Notes: a model not told the origin generated them from the sequence alone. Counted from the first letter of the stretch, positions 8,688 through 17,750 are shown. The stretch: DNA of 64,000 nt from Bradyrhizobium sp. CCBAU 53421 (GCF_015291625.1 NZ_CP030047.1:1798001-1862000); one strand, 5' to 3'. Made by a program: numbers and translations.

Positions 8688-10736
8688 ATGGGACAAGACG
8701 TCAGAAGTCCCCGAGGTCCACGGTGCATCGCATTGGTGGGCCCTTTCCAAAGCGGTAAAACCACACTTCTGGAAGCGATCCTGGCGCGCACAGGCGCCAT
8801 CAAGACAGCCGGCAGCGTCGATGCCGGAACCTCCGTCGGCGATGCCAGCCCCGAGGCACGTCAACACAAGATGGGCGTAGGCCTGACCGCCGCCGCCACC
8901 ACCTTTATGGGGGACAGCTACACCTTTATCGATTGCCCCGGCTCGATCGAGTTCGCGCACGACATGCGTGCCGCGTTGCCGGCGATCGATGCCGCGGTCG
9001 TGGTCTGCGAGGCTGACGAGAAGAAGCTGCCGCAGCTGCAGATCATCCTGCGCGAGCTCGAGGAGCTCGGGATTCCCCGTTTCCTGTTCCTGAACAAGAT
9101 CGACCGCGCCAACAAGCGTGTCCGCGAGACGCTTGCGACGCTGCAGCCCGCGTCGCGCGTGCCGCTGGTGCTGCGCCAGATCCCGATCTGGAATGGCGAT
9201 CTGATCGAAGGCTTCGTCGATCTCGCGCTGGAGCGCGCCTTCGTCTATCGCGAGCACAAGCCGTCGGAGGTGATGGCGCTGGAAGGCGGCAATCTCGACC
9301 GCGAGAAGGAAGCGCGCTTCTCGATGCTGGAGAAGCTCGCCGATCATGACGATGCGCTGATGGAGCAATTGCTGGAGGATATCCAGCCGCCGCGCGATGC
9401 GGTGTTCGACGATCTCGCGCGCGAGTTGCGCGAAGGGTTGATCTGTCCGGTGCTGCTCGGTGCGGCGAGCCGCGAGAACGGCGTGCTTCGCCTGATGAAG
9501 GCGCTGCGCCACGAGGCACCCGGCGTTGCCGACACCGCCAAGCGGCTCGGCATCAAGGACCAGAAGGATGCGCTGGGCTATGTGTTCAAGACCGTGCATC
9601 TGCAGCATGGCGGCAAGCTGTCGATGGCGCGCGTGCTCGCGGGCCGGCTTGACGACGGCGCGACGCTGCAATCCTCCAGCGGTGAGACCGGGCGCGTCTC
9701 CGGTATCCTCGCCGTCTCGGGCGCGCATGACAGCAAGCGGCCGTCGGCCGAGGCCGGCGACACGGTTGCACTCGGCAAGTTAGATGCGATCAAGACCGGT
9801 GATACGGTCTCGAGCGGCAAGACCGCCCCCGCCTCGCTGGCCAAGGTCGAGCCTGCCGCGGCGGTGCTGTCGATCTCGATCGCCGCGACCGACCGTAAGG
9901 ACGACGTCAAGCTCGGCCAGGCGCTGCTGCGGCTGAACGAGGAGGATCCGTCGCTGACCATGATCCAGAACCCGCGCACCCACGACACCGTACTGTGGGG
10001 GCAGGGCGAGATGCATCTGCGTGTCGCGCAGGAGCGGCTGAAGGACCGCTACGGCGTCAACGTCAAATCGCATCCGCCGGCGATCGGCTACCAGGAGACC
10101 ATCCGCAAGGCCATTACCCAGCGTGGTCGGCACAAGAAGCAGTCCGGCGGCCACGGCCAGTTCGGCGATGTCGTGCTCGACATCAAGCCAAAGCCGCGCG
10201 GAAGCGGCTTCGAATTCCACGAGAAGGTGGTCGGCGGTGCGGTGCCGCGCAACTATATCGGTGCGGTAGAGGAGGGCGTCGTCGACGCGCTGGCGCGTGG
10301 CCCGCTCGGCTTCCCGGTGATCGACGTCGACGTCACGCTGACCGACGGCTCCTATCACAGCGTCGATTCCTCCGATCTGGCGTTCCGCACCGCGGCGCGG
10401 ATCGGCGTCAGCGAGGGACTGCCGCAGTGCCAGCCGGTGCTGCTGGAGCCGATCCACATGGTCGAGATCGTCTGCCCGACCGACGCGACCGCCAAGATCA
10501 ACGCGATCCTGTCGGCGCGGCGCGGCCAGATCCTTGGCTTCGACACCCGCGAGGGCTGGAGCGGCTGGGACTGCGTCCGCGCCACGATGCCGGAATCCGA
10601 GATCGGCGACCTCATCGTCGAGCTGCGCTCCGCCACCGCCGGCGCCGGCAGCTTCACCCGCCAGTTCGACCGCATGGCCGAAGTGACGGGCCGCGCCGCC
10701 GACCAGATCATCGCCGCGCATCGCGACGCGGCGTGA
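8688..10736 (+). CDS. Elongation factor G-like GTPase paralogue
   Basis: This 682-aa protein has EF-G domain architecture: G domain, domain II, and C-terminal domains IV-V from about residue 470 (QRGRHKKQSGGHGQFGDVVL). GAGGAGG at 8676-8682 sets the start at 8688. The G domain is unusual. The P-loop is GPFQSGKT (18-25) instead of AHIDAGKT, and the switch II motif is DCPGS (82-86) instead of DTPGH, so the catalytic histidine is replaced by serine. NKID at 136-139 is intact. It resembles the EF-G2/EF-G-like branch rather than the housekeeping translocase, and a role in ribosome stress or recycling is only inference. Confidence 0.9.
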   Translation: MGQDVRSPRGPRCIALVGPFQSGKTTLLEAILARTGAIKTAGSVDAGTSVGDASPEARQHKMGVGLTAAATTFMGDSYTFIDCPGSIEFAHDMRAALPAIDAAVVVCEADEKKLPQLQIILRELEELGIPRFLFLNKIDRANKRVRETLATLQPASRVPLVLRQIPIWNGDLIEGFVDLALERAFVYREHKPSEVMALEGGNLDREKEARFSMLEKLADHDDALMEQLLEDIQPPRDAVFDDLARELREGLICPVLLGAASRENGVLRLMKALRHEAPGVADTAKRLGIKDQKDALGYVFKTVHLQHGGKLSMARVLAGRLDDGATLQSSSGETGRVSGILAVSGAHDSKRPSAEAGDTVALGKLDAIKTGDTVSSGKTAPASLAKVEPAAAVLSISIAATDRKDDVKLGQALLRLNEEDPSLTMIQNPRTHDTVLWGQGEMHLRVAQERLKDRYGVNVKSHPPAIGYQETIRKAITQRGRHKKQSGGHGQFGDVVLDIKPKPRGSGFEFHEKVVGGAVPRNYIGAVEEGVVDALARGPLGFPVIDVDVTLTDGSYHSVDSSDLAFRTAARIGVSEGLPQCQPVLLEPIHMVEIVCPTDATAKINAILSARRGQILGFDTREGWSGWDCVRATMPESEIGDLIVELRSATAGAGSFTRQFDRMAEVTGRAADQIIAAHRDAA

Positions 10737-10744
10737 ACAACTCA

Positions 10745-10831
10745 CCGTCATTCCGGAGCGCTCGCGTGAGCGAGCGAATCCGGAATCTCGAGATACCGGG
10801 TTCGATGCTGCGCATCGCCCCGGAATGACGG
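10745..10831. repeat. Dispersed palindromic element
   Basis: The ends CCGTCATTCCGG (10745-10756) and CCGGAATGACGG (10820-10831) are perfect complements, with inner hairpins GCTCGCGTGAGC and GATGCTGCGCATC. This is a REP-like intergenic element of the Bradyrhizobium/Rhodopseudomonas type between two genes on the same strand. Confidence 0.75.
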
Positions 10832-10897
10832 GGGAGATCGTTGGCAGCGCGTCCGCAGCCAGCTAGCTTGCGTCCCTGATGGGGGCGCAAGGACAGC

Positions 10898-11539
10898 ATG
10901 CTTGAATCTCGCCGCAACCTGGCGCTGGCCTGCGCGCTCAGCGCGCTGGCCGGCTATGTCGACGGCATCGGTTACCTGCATCTCGGCGGGCTGTTCGTGT
11001 CTTTCATGAGCGGCAACTCGACACGGCTCGGCGTGACCTTGGCCGAGGGCCACTGGCAGCATGCGCTGGAAGCGCTGGTGCTGATCGTGCTGTTCGTCGC
11101 GGGTGCCGCGGCCGGCAGCCTGGTCGTGCTCAGCCGCATCGCGCATCGCCAGCCCCTGATCCTGCTCGCCGAGGCGCTGCTGCTCGCGGCGGCGGCCGTG
11201 GCCTATGCCTACGGCCTGCCCAACGCCGCGGTCACCGCCATCGTGCTGGCGATGGGGCTCGAGAACGCCGTGTTCCAGCTCGAAGGCGGGGCCGGGCTCG
11301 GCCTCACCTATGTCACGGGGGCGCTGATCAAGGCCGGTCAGTTGATCGCCGCCGCGCTGACCGGCGGCGCGCCCTGGGCCTGGCTGCCGAACGTCCTGCT
11401 GTGGGCGGCGCTGGTCGCGGGCGCGCTCGCCGGCGCATCGGCTTACCGCTGGATCAACCTCGCCGCGATCTGGTTTGCCGCAGGCACCGCGTTCACCCTC
11501 AGCGCGCTGGTTGCCGCAACCGCGAAGCGGACGGATTGA
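10898..11539 (+). CDS. DUF1275 (YoaK-like) membrane protein
   Basis: This is a 213-aa integral membrane protein with about six hydrophobic segments. The N-terminal pattern LSALAGYVDGIGYLHLGG followed by SFMSGNSTRLG is the hallmark of the DUF1275/YoaK family. Members are conserved in bacteria but have no established function. It lies after a dispersed palindrome and 31 bp before aroE on the same strand, so the two may be co-transcribed, but nothing links their functions. Confidence 0.9.
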   Translation: MLESRRNLALACALSALAGYVDGIGYLHLGGLFVSFMSGNSTRLGVTLAEGHWQHALEALVLIVLFVAGAAAGSLVVLSRIAHRQPLILLAEALLLAAAAVAYAYGLPNAAVTAIVLAMGLENAVFQLEGGAGLGLTYVTGALIKAGQLIAAALTGGAPWAWLPNVLLWAALVAGALAGASAYRWINLAAIWFAAGTAFTLSALVAATAKRTD

Positions 11540-11570
11540 CAGCGCCGCTGCCTTGGCCGATGTCACGGCC

Positions 11571-12413
11571 ATGACATCTCAAGGCAAAACCCGCGCCGCG
11601 TGCCTGATCGGCTGGCCGGCGGCGCATTCCCGCTCGCCGCTGATCCATCATTACTGGCTGCGTACGCTCGGTATCGAGGGCGGGTACGTGATCGAGGCGG
11701 TGCCGCCGGAGGATTTCAAGGATTTCCTGTTCCGCCTGTCGCTGCGCGGCTTCGTCGGCGCCAACGTCACCCTTCCGCACAAGCAGCGCGCACTGGCGCT
11801 GTCGGCCCCTGACGCGCGCGCCCGCGCCGTCGGTGCCGCCAACACGCTGTGGTTCGCCGATGGCGAGCTACGCTCGACCAATACGGATGTCGAAGGCTTC
11901 ATCAACAATCTCGATGCTTGCGCGCCCGGCTGGGACAAGACGGAAGACGCGCTGGTGCTCGGCGCCGGCGGCGCGGCGCGCGCGGTGGTGTTCGGCCTGA
12001 TCGAGCGCGGCATCGCGCGCGTCCATCTGGTCAACCGCACCATCGATCGTGCCCGCGCGCTCAAGGAGCAATTCGGTCCGCGTGTTCAGCCCGCGACGTG
12101 GGACGCGGTCGGTGAGCTGCTGCCGCGCGCAGGCCTGCTCGTGAACACGACGTCGCTCGGCATGCATGGCCAGCCGGCGCTGGAGATCGATGTCGGGTTG
12201 TTGCCGCAGAACGCGGTTGTTTCCGATATTGTCTATGTGCCGCTGGTGACGCCGTTGCTTGCGGCGGCGCAGGCGCGGGGGCTGAAGACCGCCGACGGGC
12301 TCGGCATGCTGCTGCACCAGGCAGTGCGCGGTTTCGAGCTGTGGTTCGGCCAGCGCCCGCAGGTCACGGCCGAATTGCGGGCACTTGTCGAAGCCGATCT
12401 CACAAAGACTTGA
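11571..12413 (+). CDS. aroE: Shikimate dehydrogenase
   Basis: This 280-aa enzyme reduces 3-dehydroshikimate to shikimate with NADPH in aromatic amino-acid synthesis. Visible are the shikimate-binding SRSP (20-23), catalytic Lys71 in NVTLPHK, Asp106 in STNTD, the NADP loop GAGGAARA (131-138) and VNRT for the NADP phosphate. The C-terminal DGLGMLLHQA also matches the family. The start at 11571 places SRSP at its usual distance. A longer in-frame extension to 11475 overlaps the upstream gene and is not family-like. There is no obvious ribosome site. The paralogue type (AroE versus YdiB/quinate) is not resolved, but the motifs fit AroE. Confidence 0.93.
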   Translation: MTSQGKTRAACLIGWPAAHSRSPLIHHYWLRTLGIEGGYVIEAVPPEDFKDFLFRLSLRGFVGANVTLPHKQRALALSAPDARARAVGAANTLWFADGELRSTNTDVEGFINNLDACAPGWDKTEDALVLGAGGAARAVVFGLIERGIARVHLVNRTIDRARALKEQFGPRVQPATWDAVGELLPRAGLLVNTTSLGMHGQPALEIDVGLLPQNAVVSDIVYVPLVTPLLAAAQARGLKTADGLGMLLHQAVRGFELWFGQRPQVTAELRALVEADLTKT

Positions 12414-12481
12414 GGCGTGGAATAGCGTCTCCGGAACGGTGTCTCGTGTTAGTCCCCCCGCGTTCCCTCCCGGAGATCAGA

Positions 12482-13108
12482 ATGCCAGCCAGCCGTTTCC
12501 CTCTCGTTCGTCCGTTCATCGGGCTCGCGATGGTGACGGCGTCCACGCTTTACGCGCTTGCCCAGCAGCCGCCGACGCCGACACGGGTGCGTGGAACCGT
12601 TGAGAGCGTCGATGGCGATACACTGGCGGTGAAGTCGCGCGGTGGCGAAGACGTCAAGCTGCATATGGCAGGCAATATGGTGGTGCTCGGCCTGACCAAG
12701 ATCGCGCTGTCCGACATCAAGGTCGGTTCCTTCATCGGCACGACCACGGTGCCCGGCCCCGACGGCGTGCCGAAGGCGGTCGAGGTGCATGTGTTCCCGG
12801 AAAACATGCGCGGCACCGGCGAAGGCTCGCGGCCGTATGATCTCAAGCCGAACAGCAGCATGACCAACGCCACGGTCGCGCAATCGGTCGTCAGCAATGA
12901 CGGCCATACCTTGCAGGTCAAGTACAAGGATGGCGAGAAGACGGTGCTGGTCTCACCCGACACGCCGGTCGTGACCTATGTTCCCGGCGACAAGGCTGAC
13001 CTGAAGGCCGGCGCCAAGGTGATCGCCTTCATGAAGAAGCTGCCCGACGGCTCTTTTGAAACCGACCGTGTCAGCGTCGGCCGCGACGGCCTGACCCCGC
13101 CGATGTGA
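12482..13108 (+). CDS. Exported protein of unknown function (tandem copy 1)
   Basis: This 208-aa protein has an N-terminal hydrophobic signal (PFIGLAMVTASTLYALAQQ) and two similar beta-rich halves: RVRGTVESVDGDTLAVKSR near residue 35, and DGHTLQVKYKDGEKTVLVSP near 140. This resembles OB-fold-like DUF5666-type repeats. It is clearly paralogous to the product at 13495; shared segments include HVFPENMRG / HIFPENQRG and RVSVGRDGLTPPM / RVNVGRDGIAPPM. GGAG at 12472-12475 sets the start. The body suggests a periplasmic binding or structural role, but no function is known. The two copies are separated by a complex intergenic repeat. Confidence 0.82.
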   Translation: MPASRFPLVRPFIGLAMVTASTLYALAQQPPTPTRVRGTVESVDGDTLAVKSRGGEDVKLHMAGNMVVLGLTKIALSDIKVGSFIGTTTVPGPDGVPKAVEVHVFPENMRGTGEGSRPYDLKPNSSMTNATVAQSVVSNDGHTLQVKYKDGEKTVLVSPDTPVVTYVPGDKADLKAGAKVIAFMKKLPDGSFETDRVSVGRDGLTPPM

Positions 13109-13116
13109 CCTCAAGA

Positions 13117-13310
13117 ACCCTCTCCCACGCAACCGGGGTTTACCCCGGTTGCGCATCATGAGCTGCGCAAGTCGGGCAAGCCCGACTTGCGTGTGGGAGA
13201 GGGTCGCTTCGCGCAGCGAAGCGGGGTGAGGGGTTGCCTCCGCGGATAGAGACCCCTCATCCGTCGCGGACTTCGTCCGCGCCACCTTCTCCCACAAGGG
13301 GAGAAGGGAA
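13117..13310. repeat. Composite intergenic palindrome with nested hairpins
   Basis: The outer parts ACCCTCTCCCAC and GTGGGAGAGGG belong to the family also seen at 14110 and 55271. Into the loop are set two perfect hairpins: a 10-bp stem at 13129-13152 (GCAACCGGGG with its complement) and an 11-bp stem at 13167-13190 (GCAAGTCGGGC with its complement). A second arm, CCACCTTCTCCCACAAGGGG, closes the element. It fills the gap between the paralogous exported-protein genes. Confidence 0.7.
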
Positions 13311-13371
13311 GGGAGAGCGCACAGGGCTACGGCAACTGCGCAACATCACCTGTCCGTTATCACCGTAACGG

Positions 13372-13431
13372 CCCCCTCATCCGGTGCGTAGTTGTCGATC
13401 GGGTCACCTCTCCCGCCAAGGGGAGGTGGCC
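13372..13431. repeat. Partial copy of the CCCTCTCCC-type intergenic element
   Basis: The sequence CCCCTCATCCGG ... CACCTCTCCCGCCAAGGGGAGG matches the right half of the elements at 13117 and 14110. The left half is missing. It ends about 60 bp before the next start codon. Confidence 0.6.
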
Positions 13432-13494
13432 GCACGGAATACCTTCAACTTCCCGGTGTTCCCTGATTTGCCAGCCCAACCCATGAGGGACACC

Positions 13495-14103
13495 ATGCCG
13501 AAAACGACGCTGTTCGCCGCATTGCTTCTCGTTGCCTTCACCTCGGCCGCATCCGCGCAGCAGCCGCCGACGGTGCGCATCCGCGGCACCATCGAGGCCG
13601 TCGACGGCGCGATGCTGTCGATCAAGTCGCGCGACGGCGACGATATGAAGGTGCGCACCACCGACAACGTCGCGGTGTTCGGCGTTGCCAAGACCGATCT
13701 GTCGGAGATCAAGTCCGGTTCCTATATCGGCGTCACCGCGATGCCCGAGCCGGATGGAACGCAGAAGGCGATCGCGGTGCACATCTTCCCGGAAAACCAG
13801 CGCGGCGCCGCCGAAGGCTTCCGTCCCTGGGACCTGCGCGCCAACTCGACCATGACCAACGCCACCGTCGCCGAGACGGTGAAGGGCACCGACGGCCAGA
13901 ACATCACGGTGAAATACAAGGATGGTGAGAAGAAGGTGGTGGTGCCGCCGGGAACCCCGGTCGTCACCTTCGTCTCCGGCGACAAGTCGGAGCTGAAGCC
14001 GGGCGCCAAGATCATCATCTTCGGCGCGGTGAAAAAGGACGACGGCACGCTGGAAGCCAACCGCGTCAATGTCGGCCGCGACGGCATCGCGCCGCCGATG
14101 TGA
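13495..14103 (+). CDS. Exported protein of unknown function (tandem copy 2)
   Basis: This 202-aa paralogue of the product at 12482 has a cleaner signal peptide (MPKTTLFAALLLVAFTSAASAQQ, cleavage expected after ASA). It has the same two-half body: RIRGTIEAVDGAMLSIKSRD and then DGQNITVKYKDGEKKVVVPP. The GAGGGA at 13485-13490 is well placed for the ATG at 13495; the ATG at 13483 overlaps that site and is rejected. A tandem duplication followed by divergence is the simplest origin. Function unknown; presumably periplasmic. Confidence 0.84.
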   Translation: MPKTTLFAALLLVAFTSAASAQQPPTVRIRGTIEAVDGAMLSIKSRDGDDMKVRTTDNVAVFGVAKTDLSEIKSGSYIGVTAMPEPDGTQKAIAVHIFPENQRGAAEGFRPWDLRANSTMTNATVAETVKGTDGQNITVKYKDGEKKVVVPPGTPVVTFVSGDKSELKPGAKIIIFGAVKKDDGTLEANRVNVGRDGIAPPM

Positions 14104-14109
14104 CGTCTT

Positions 14110-14254
14110 GCACTTACCCTCTCCCCTTGTGGGAGAGGGTCGCTTCGCGCAGCGAAGCGAGGTGAGGGGTCTCTCTCCGCGGAGAGAACCCCTCATCCGG
14201 CGCGGATTGCATCCGCGCCACCTTCTCCCACAAGGGGAGAAGGGAAGTAAGTGC
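14110..14254. repeat. CCCTCTCCC-type intergenic palindrome
   Basis: The ends GCACTTACCCTCTCCCCTTG and its near complement ending AGTAAGTGC (14110-14129 and 14232-14254) form a long imperfect foldback. Internal hairpins are CGCTTCGCGCAGCGAAGCG and CTCTCCGCGGAGAG. It belongs to the same family as the elements at 13117 and 55271. Confidence 0.72.
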
Positions 14255-14341
14255 GTAGCCCGGATGGAGCGCAGCGCAATCCGGGGCAAGTCCGTCCGCG
14301 GAGAACGTCTCCCGGATTTCGCTTCGCTTCATCCGGGCTAC
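14255..14341. repeat. GTAGCCCGGAT-type palindromic element
   Basis: Perfect terminal arms GTAGCCCGGAT (14255-14265) and ATCCGGGCTAC (14331-14341) enclose an imperfect palindrome. It directly abuts the preceding repeat and lies 16 bp from the stop codon of lldD, so it may act in 3' end formation for that gene. Confidence 0.7.
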
Positions 14342-14356
14342 AACAGTGGCTGTGCC

Positions 14357-15493
14357 CTAAACCGCCAGCACCTTGTCGTCGATCTCGGCGATGGTGTTGA
14401 CGCCGCACAGCCCCATCGTGGTGGTGAGCTCCTTGCCGAGGATATCGAGTGCCTTGGCGACGCCCTCCTGGCCGCCGGCGCCGAGGCCGTAGGCATAGGC
14501 GCGGCCGATCATGCAGGACTTCGCGCCGAGCGCCAGCGCGCGCATGATGTCCATGCCGGTGCGGATGCCGCCGTCGAACATGATCTCGAGCTGCGAGCCG
14601 ACCGCGTCGGCGATCTCGGGCAGCACCTCGATCGAGGACGGTGCGCCGTCGAGCTGGCGGCCGCCGTGGTTGGAGACCACGATCGCCTGCGCGCCGGTCT
14701 TGGCGGCGAGCTCGGCGTCCTCGACGTCGAGAATTCCTTTCAGGATCAGCTTGCCCGGCCAGATGCTGCGGATCCAGTCGATGTCCTTCCAGTTCAGCGT
14801 GGTGTCGAACTGCGACGCGGTCCATTCCGACAGCTTGACGATGTCGTCCATGCCTTTGACGTGGCCGGCGATGTTGCCGAAGGTGCGGCGCTTGCCTTGC
14901 AGCACGCCCGAGACCCAGGCCGGCTTGGTTGCGAAGTCGATCAGCTTCGACAGCGACCATTCCGGCGGCACCGTCATGCCGTTCTTGATGTCCTGGTGAC
15001 GCTGGCCGATCACCTGCAGGTCGACGGTCAACACCAGTGCCGAGCATTTTGCCGCGATCGCGCGCTCGATCAGCGACTTGATGAAGCCGCGGTCCTTCAT
15101 GACGTAGAGCTGGAACCAGAACGGCTTGTCGACGGCGGCCGCGATGTCCTCGATCGAGCAGATCGACATCGTGCTCTGGGTGAACGGGATGCCGGCCGCT
15201 TGCGCGGCGCGGCAGGCGTGGATCTCGCCGTCGCCATGCTGCATGCCGAGCAGGCCGACCGGCGCCAGGATCAGCGGCATCGCCGCGGGCTCGCCGAGGA
15301 TCGTGGTCGCAAGGGTACGCTTGGACACATCGACCAGGATGCGCTGGCGGAACTTGATCTGCTGCAGGTCCTCCGTGTTGGCGCGCAGCGTGTCCTCGGT
15401 GTAGGAGCCGCGGTCCGCATAATCGAAAAACGCCTTCGGCACGCGGCGCTTGTGCAGCTGGCGCAGATCTTCGATGCAGGTAATGTGCTTCAT
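14357..15493 (-). CDS. lldD: FMN-dependent L-lactate dehydrogenase
   Basis: This 378-aa member of the FMN-dependent alpha-hydroxyacid oxidase family oxidises L-lactate to pyruvate, usually passing electrons to the membrane quinone pool. Seen are the N-terminal AFFDYADRGSYTEDT with the active-site tyrosine, PVGLLGMQHGDGEI, FQLYVMKDR, and the catalytic SNHGGRQLDG (His base, Arg substrate ligand). The phosphate-binding DGGIRTGMDIMRALALGA and IGRAYAYGLGAGG follow. The start at 15493 gives the standard length. A paralogue of looser specificity lies at 53102. It is transcribed alone; a palindromic repeat sits just past the stop. Confidence 0.93.
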   Translation of the reverse strand: MKHITCIEDLRQLHKRRVPKAFFDYADRGSYTEDTLRANTEDLQQIKFRQRILVDVSKRTLATTILGEPAAMPLILAPVGLLGMQHGDGEIHACRAAQAAGIPFTQSTMSICSIEDIAAAVDKPFWFQLYVMKDRGFIKSLIERAIAAKCSALVLTVDLQVIGQRHQDIKNGMTVPPEWSLSKLIDFATKPAWVSGVLQGKRRTFGNIAGHVKGMDDIVKLSEWTASQFDTTLNWKDIDWIRSIWPGKLILKGILDVEDAELAAKTGAQAIVVSNHGGRQLDGAPSSIEVLPEIADAVGSQLEIMFDGGIRTGMDIMRALALGAKSCMIGRAYAYGLGAGGQEGVAKALDILGKELTTTMGLCGVNTIAEIDDKVLAV

Positions 15494-15573
15494 GGACGTT
15501 CCCGGCCCTTCTTCTTGGTCGCAAGTTCGATGGAGCGCGCGTCTTGCGGCTGTTCGGTCTTGGCGTCATCTAG

Positions 15574-15792
<219 letters not shown>

Positions 15793-16009
15793 CGGACGGC
15801 ATTCGGTCCCCTGGGTTGCCGAAGAGCCAATAATGTTATATCTTTCAGTGCTTTAAGATCGAAGCGCGGGGTTTTGCCGCGGTAATGATTCATCATATTT
15901 TTTGAAGTCATTTTAGCGCCTGGCAGTCTATAAGGCCGATGCACGCTACACTGGTAGGCGTTCAGGACTCTCTCGCCGGGTGGTTCGAGAGGTCCATCTT
16001 GGGGGTACT

Positions 16010-17356
16010 ATGAGCCGCAAATATTTCGGGACCGATGGAATTCGGGGCCGCGCCAATGGGCTGATTACGCCGGAGCTCGCGCTCAAGGTGGGGCAGGCCG
16101 CGGGATTGGTGTTTCAGCGTGGCGATCATCGCCATCGCGTCGTGATCGGCAAGGACACGCGGCTGTCCGGCTACATGATCGAATACGCCATGGTCGCAGG
16201 CTTCACCTCGGTCGGCATGGACGTGCTGCTGGTCGGCCCGATGCCGACGCCGGCGATCGCGATGCTGACCAAGTCGATGCGCGCCGATCTCGGCGTCATG
16301 ATCTCGGCGTCGCACAATCTTTTCGAAGACAACGGCATCAAGCTGTTCGGCCCGCAGGGCTTCAAGCTGTCCGACGACGTCGAGAAGCAGATCGAGCAGC
16401 TGCTCGACGAATCGCTCGACCGCCGCCTCGCGCAGAGCGCGAGCCTCGGCCGGGCCCGCCGCATCGACGGCGTCCATGACCGTTACATCGAATTCGCCAA
16501 GCGCACCCTGCCGCGCGATCTCTCGCTCGACGGCCTGCGCGTCGTGGTCGATTGCGCCAACGGCGCCGCCTACAAGGTGGTGCCGGAAGCGCTGTGGGAA
16601 CTCGGCGCCGACGTGGTGCCGATCGGGGTCGAACCCGACGGCTTCAACATCAACAAGGAATGCGGCTCGACCTCACCGGAAGCGCTGTCGCGCAAGGTGC
16701 GCGAGATGCGCGCGGACATCGGCATCGCGCTCGATGGCGATGCCGATCGCGTCATCCTGGTCGACGAGCGCGGCCACATCGTCGACGGCGACCAGCTGCT
16801 CGCGGTGATCGCACAGAGCTGGAAGGAAGAGGGGCGCCTCGCCAAGCCCGGCATCGTCACGACCGTGATGTCCAATCTCGGGCTGGAGCGTTTCCTGCAG
16901 GGCCTCGGGCTTTCGATGGTGCGCACGCCGGTCGGCGACCGCTACGTGCTCGAGCAGATGCTGAGCGGCGGCTACAATCTCGGCGGCGAGCCGTCCGGCC
17001 ACATCATCATGTCGGACTATTCGACCACCGGCGACGGCTTCGTCGCGGCGTTGCAGGTGCTGGCCGTGGTGCAGAAGCTGCGCCGCCCGGTGTCGGAGAT
17101 CTGCCGGCGTTTTGAACCATTGCCGCAAATCCTGAAGAACGTGCGCTATCGCAGCGGCAAGCCGCTCGACGACGCCGAGGTCAAGTCCGCGATCACCGAT
17201 GGTGAGAACCGCCTCAACGGCCATGGCCGCCTGTTGATCCGTCCCTCCGGTACCGAGCCGGTGATCCGCGTCATGGGCGAGGGCGACGATCGCATCCTGG
17301 TGGAAGAGGTCGTCGACAACATCGTCAGCGCACTCGGCCACGCCGCGGCGGCGTAG
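16010..17356 (+). CDS. glmM: Phosphoglucosamine mutase
   Basis: This 448-aa enzyme converts glucosamine-6-phosphate to glucosamine-1-phosphate on the path to UDP-GlcNAc, and so feeds peptidoglycan and lipopolysaccharide. Visible are [16 protein letters not shown], the phosphoserine loop ISASHN with Ser101, the Mg-binding DGDADRV, the sugar-binding GEPSGH, and [12 protein letters not shown] for phosphate. The start at 16010 is fixed by the conserved N-terminus; ten upstream residues in frame are not family-like. In many alphaproteobacteria glmM lies beside ftsH or folP, which are absent here. Confidence 0.97.
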   Translation: MSRKYFGTDGIRGRANGLITPELALKVGQAAGLVFQRGDHRHRVVIGKDTRLSGYMIEYAMVAGFTSVGMDVLLVGPMPTPAIAMLTKSMRADLGVMISASHNLFEDNGIKLFGPQGFKLSDDVEKQIEQLLDESLDRRLAQSASLGRARRIDGVHDRYIEFAKRTLPRDLSLDGLRVVVDCANGAAYKVVPEALWELGADVVPIGVEPDGFNINKECGSTSPEALSRKVREMRADIGIALDGDADRVILVDERGHIVDGDQLLAVIAQSWKEEGRLAKPGIVTTVMSNLGLERFLQGLGLSMVRTPVGDRYVLEQMLSGGYNLGGEPSGHIIMSDYSTTGDGFVAALQVLAVVQKLRRPVSEICRRFEPLPQILKNVRYRSGKPLDDAEVKSAITDGENRLNGHGRLLIRPSGTEPVIRVMGEGDDRILVEEVVDNIVSALGHAAAA

Positions 17357-17391
17357 GGGCTGCTCTTTCACAGAACGAGCTTGACCGGATC

Positions 17392-17500
17392 CGTCATCCT
17401 GAGGAGCGCGCTCTCGCGCGCGTCTCGAAGGATGCACGGCCCGGCTGGTGGCCGATTCATCCTTCGAGACGCGGCCAATAGGCCGCTCCTCAGGATGACG
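17392..17500. repeat. Dispersed palindrome, GTCATCCTGAGGAGC family, copy 1
   Basis: Terminal arms CGTCATCCTGAGGAGC and GCTCCTCAGGATGACG (17392-17407, 17485-17500) are perfect complements. Inner arms GTCTCGAAGGAT and ATCCTTCGAGAC flank the core CACGGCCCGGCTGGTGGCC. Related copies lie at 40755, 47376, 50239 and 51794. This one ends at the truncated edge of a transporter remnant. Confidence 0.85.
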
Positions 17501-17509
17501 GCGAGGAAG

Positions 17510-17750
17510 TTGGTTGTCGGTGAGAACCACACAGCGCATCGCGATCATCGTGTTCGCGCAGGAATTGATGCCGCATCGCTTCGGCATGATCTCCGGCGTG
17601 TTCTTCGGCATCGGCGGACTCGGCGCAACGGTGCTCGGCAAGCTCGCGGACCACACCTCGATCGCCTTCGTCTATCAGCTGTGCGCATTCCTGCCGGCAA
17701 TCGGCCTGCTCGCGGTGTTCCTGCCTAAGATGCAGAAGGCCGTTCGCTGA
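17510..17750 (+). pseudogene. Remnant of an MFS transporter (fosmidomycin-resistance type), C-terminal end only
   Basis: The frame ends with about 70 residues matching the last two or three membrane helices of Fsr-like major facilitator transporters. Examples are FAQELMPHRFGMISGVFFGI, GGLGATVLGKLADHTSIAFV and QLCAFLPAIGLLAVFLPKMQ. A full family member is about 400 aa, so some 330 residues are missing upstream. The homology begins within ten bases of the end of a dispersed palindrome, which suggests deletion or rearrangement at that repeat. Translation could start at the ATG at 17514, but a two-helix fragment is unlikely to work. Confidence 0.75.

Noticed and set aside
13129..13190. Possible CRISPR-like spaced repeats
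   Set aside because: The two hairpins differ in sequence and occur once each; there is no regular repeat-spacer array.
17381..17728. 115-codon frame across the repeat after glmM
   Set aside because: Its sequence is the translated dispersed palindrome; the transporter homology is in another frame starting after the repeat.
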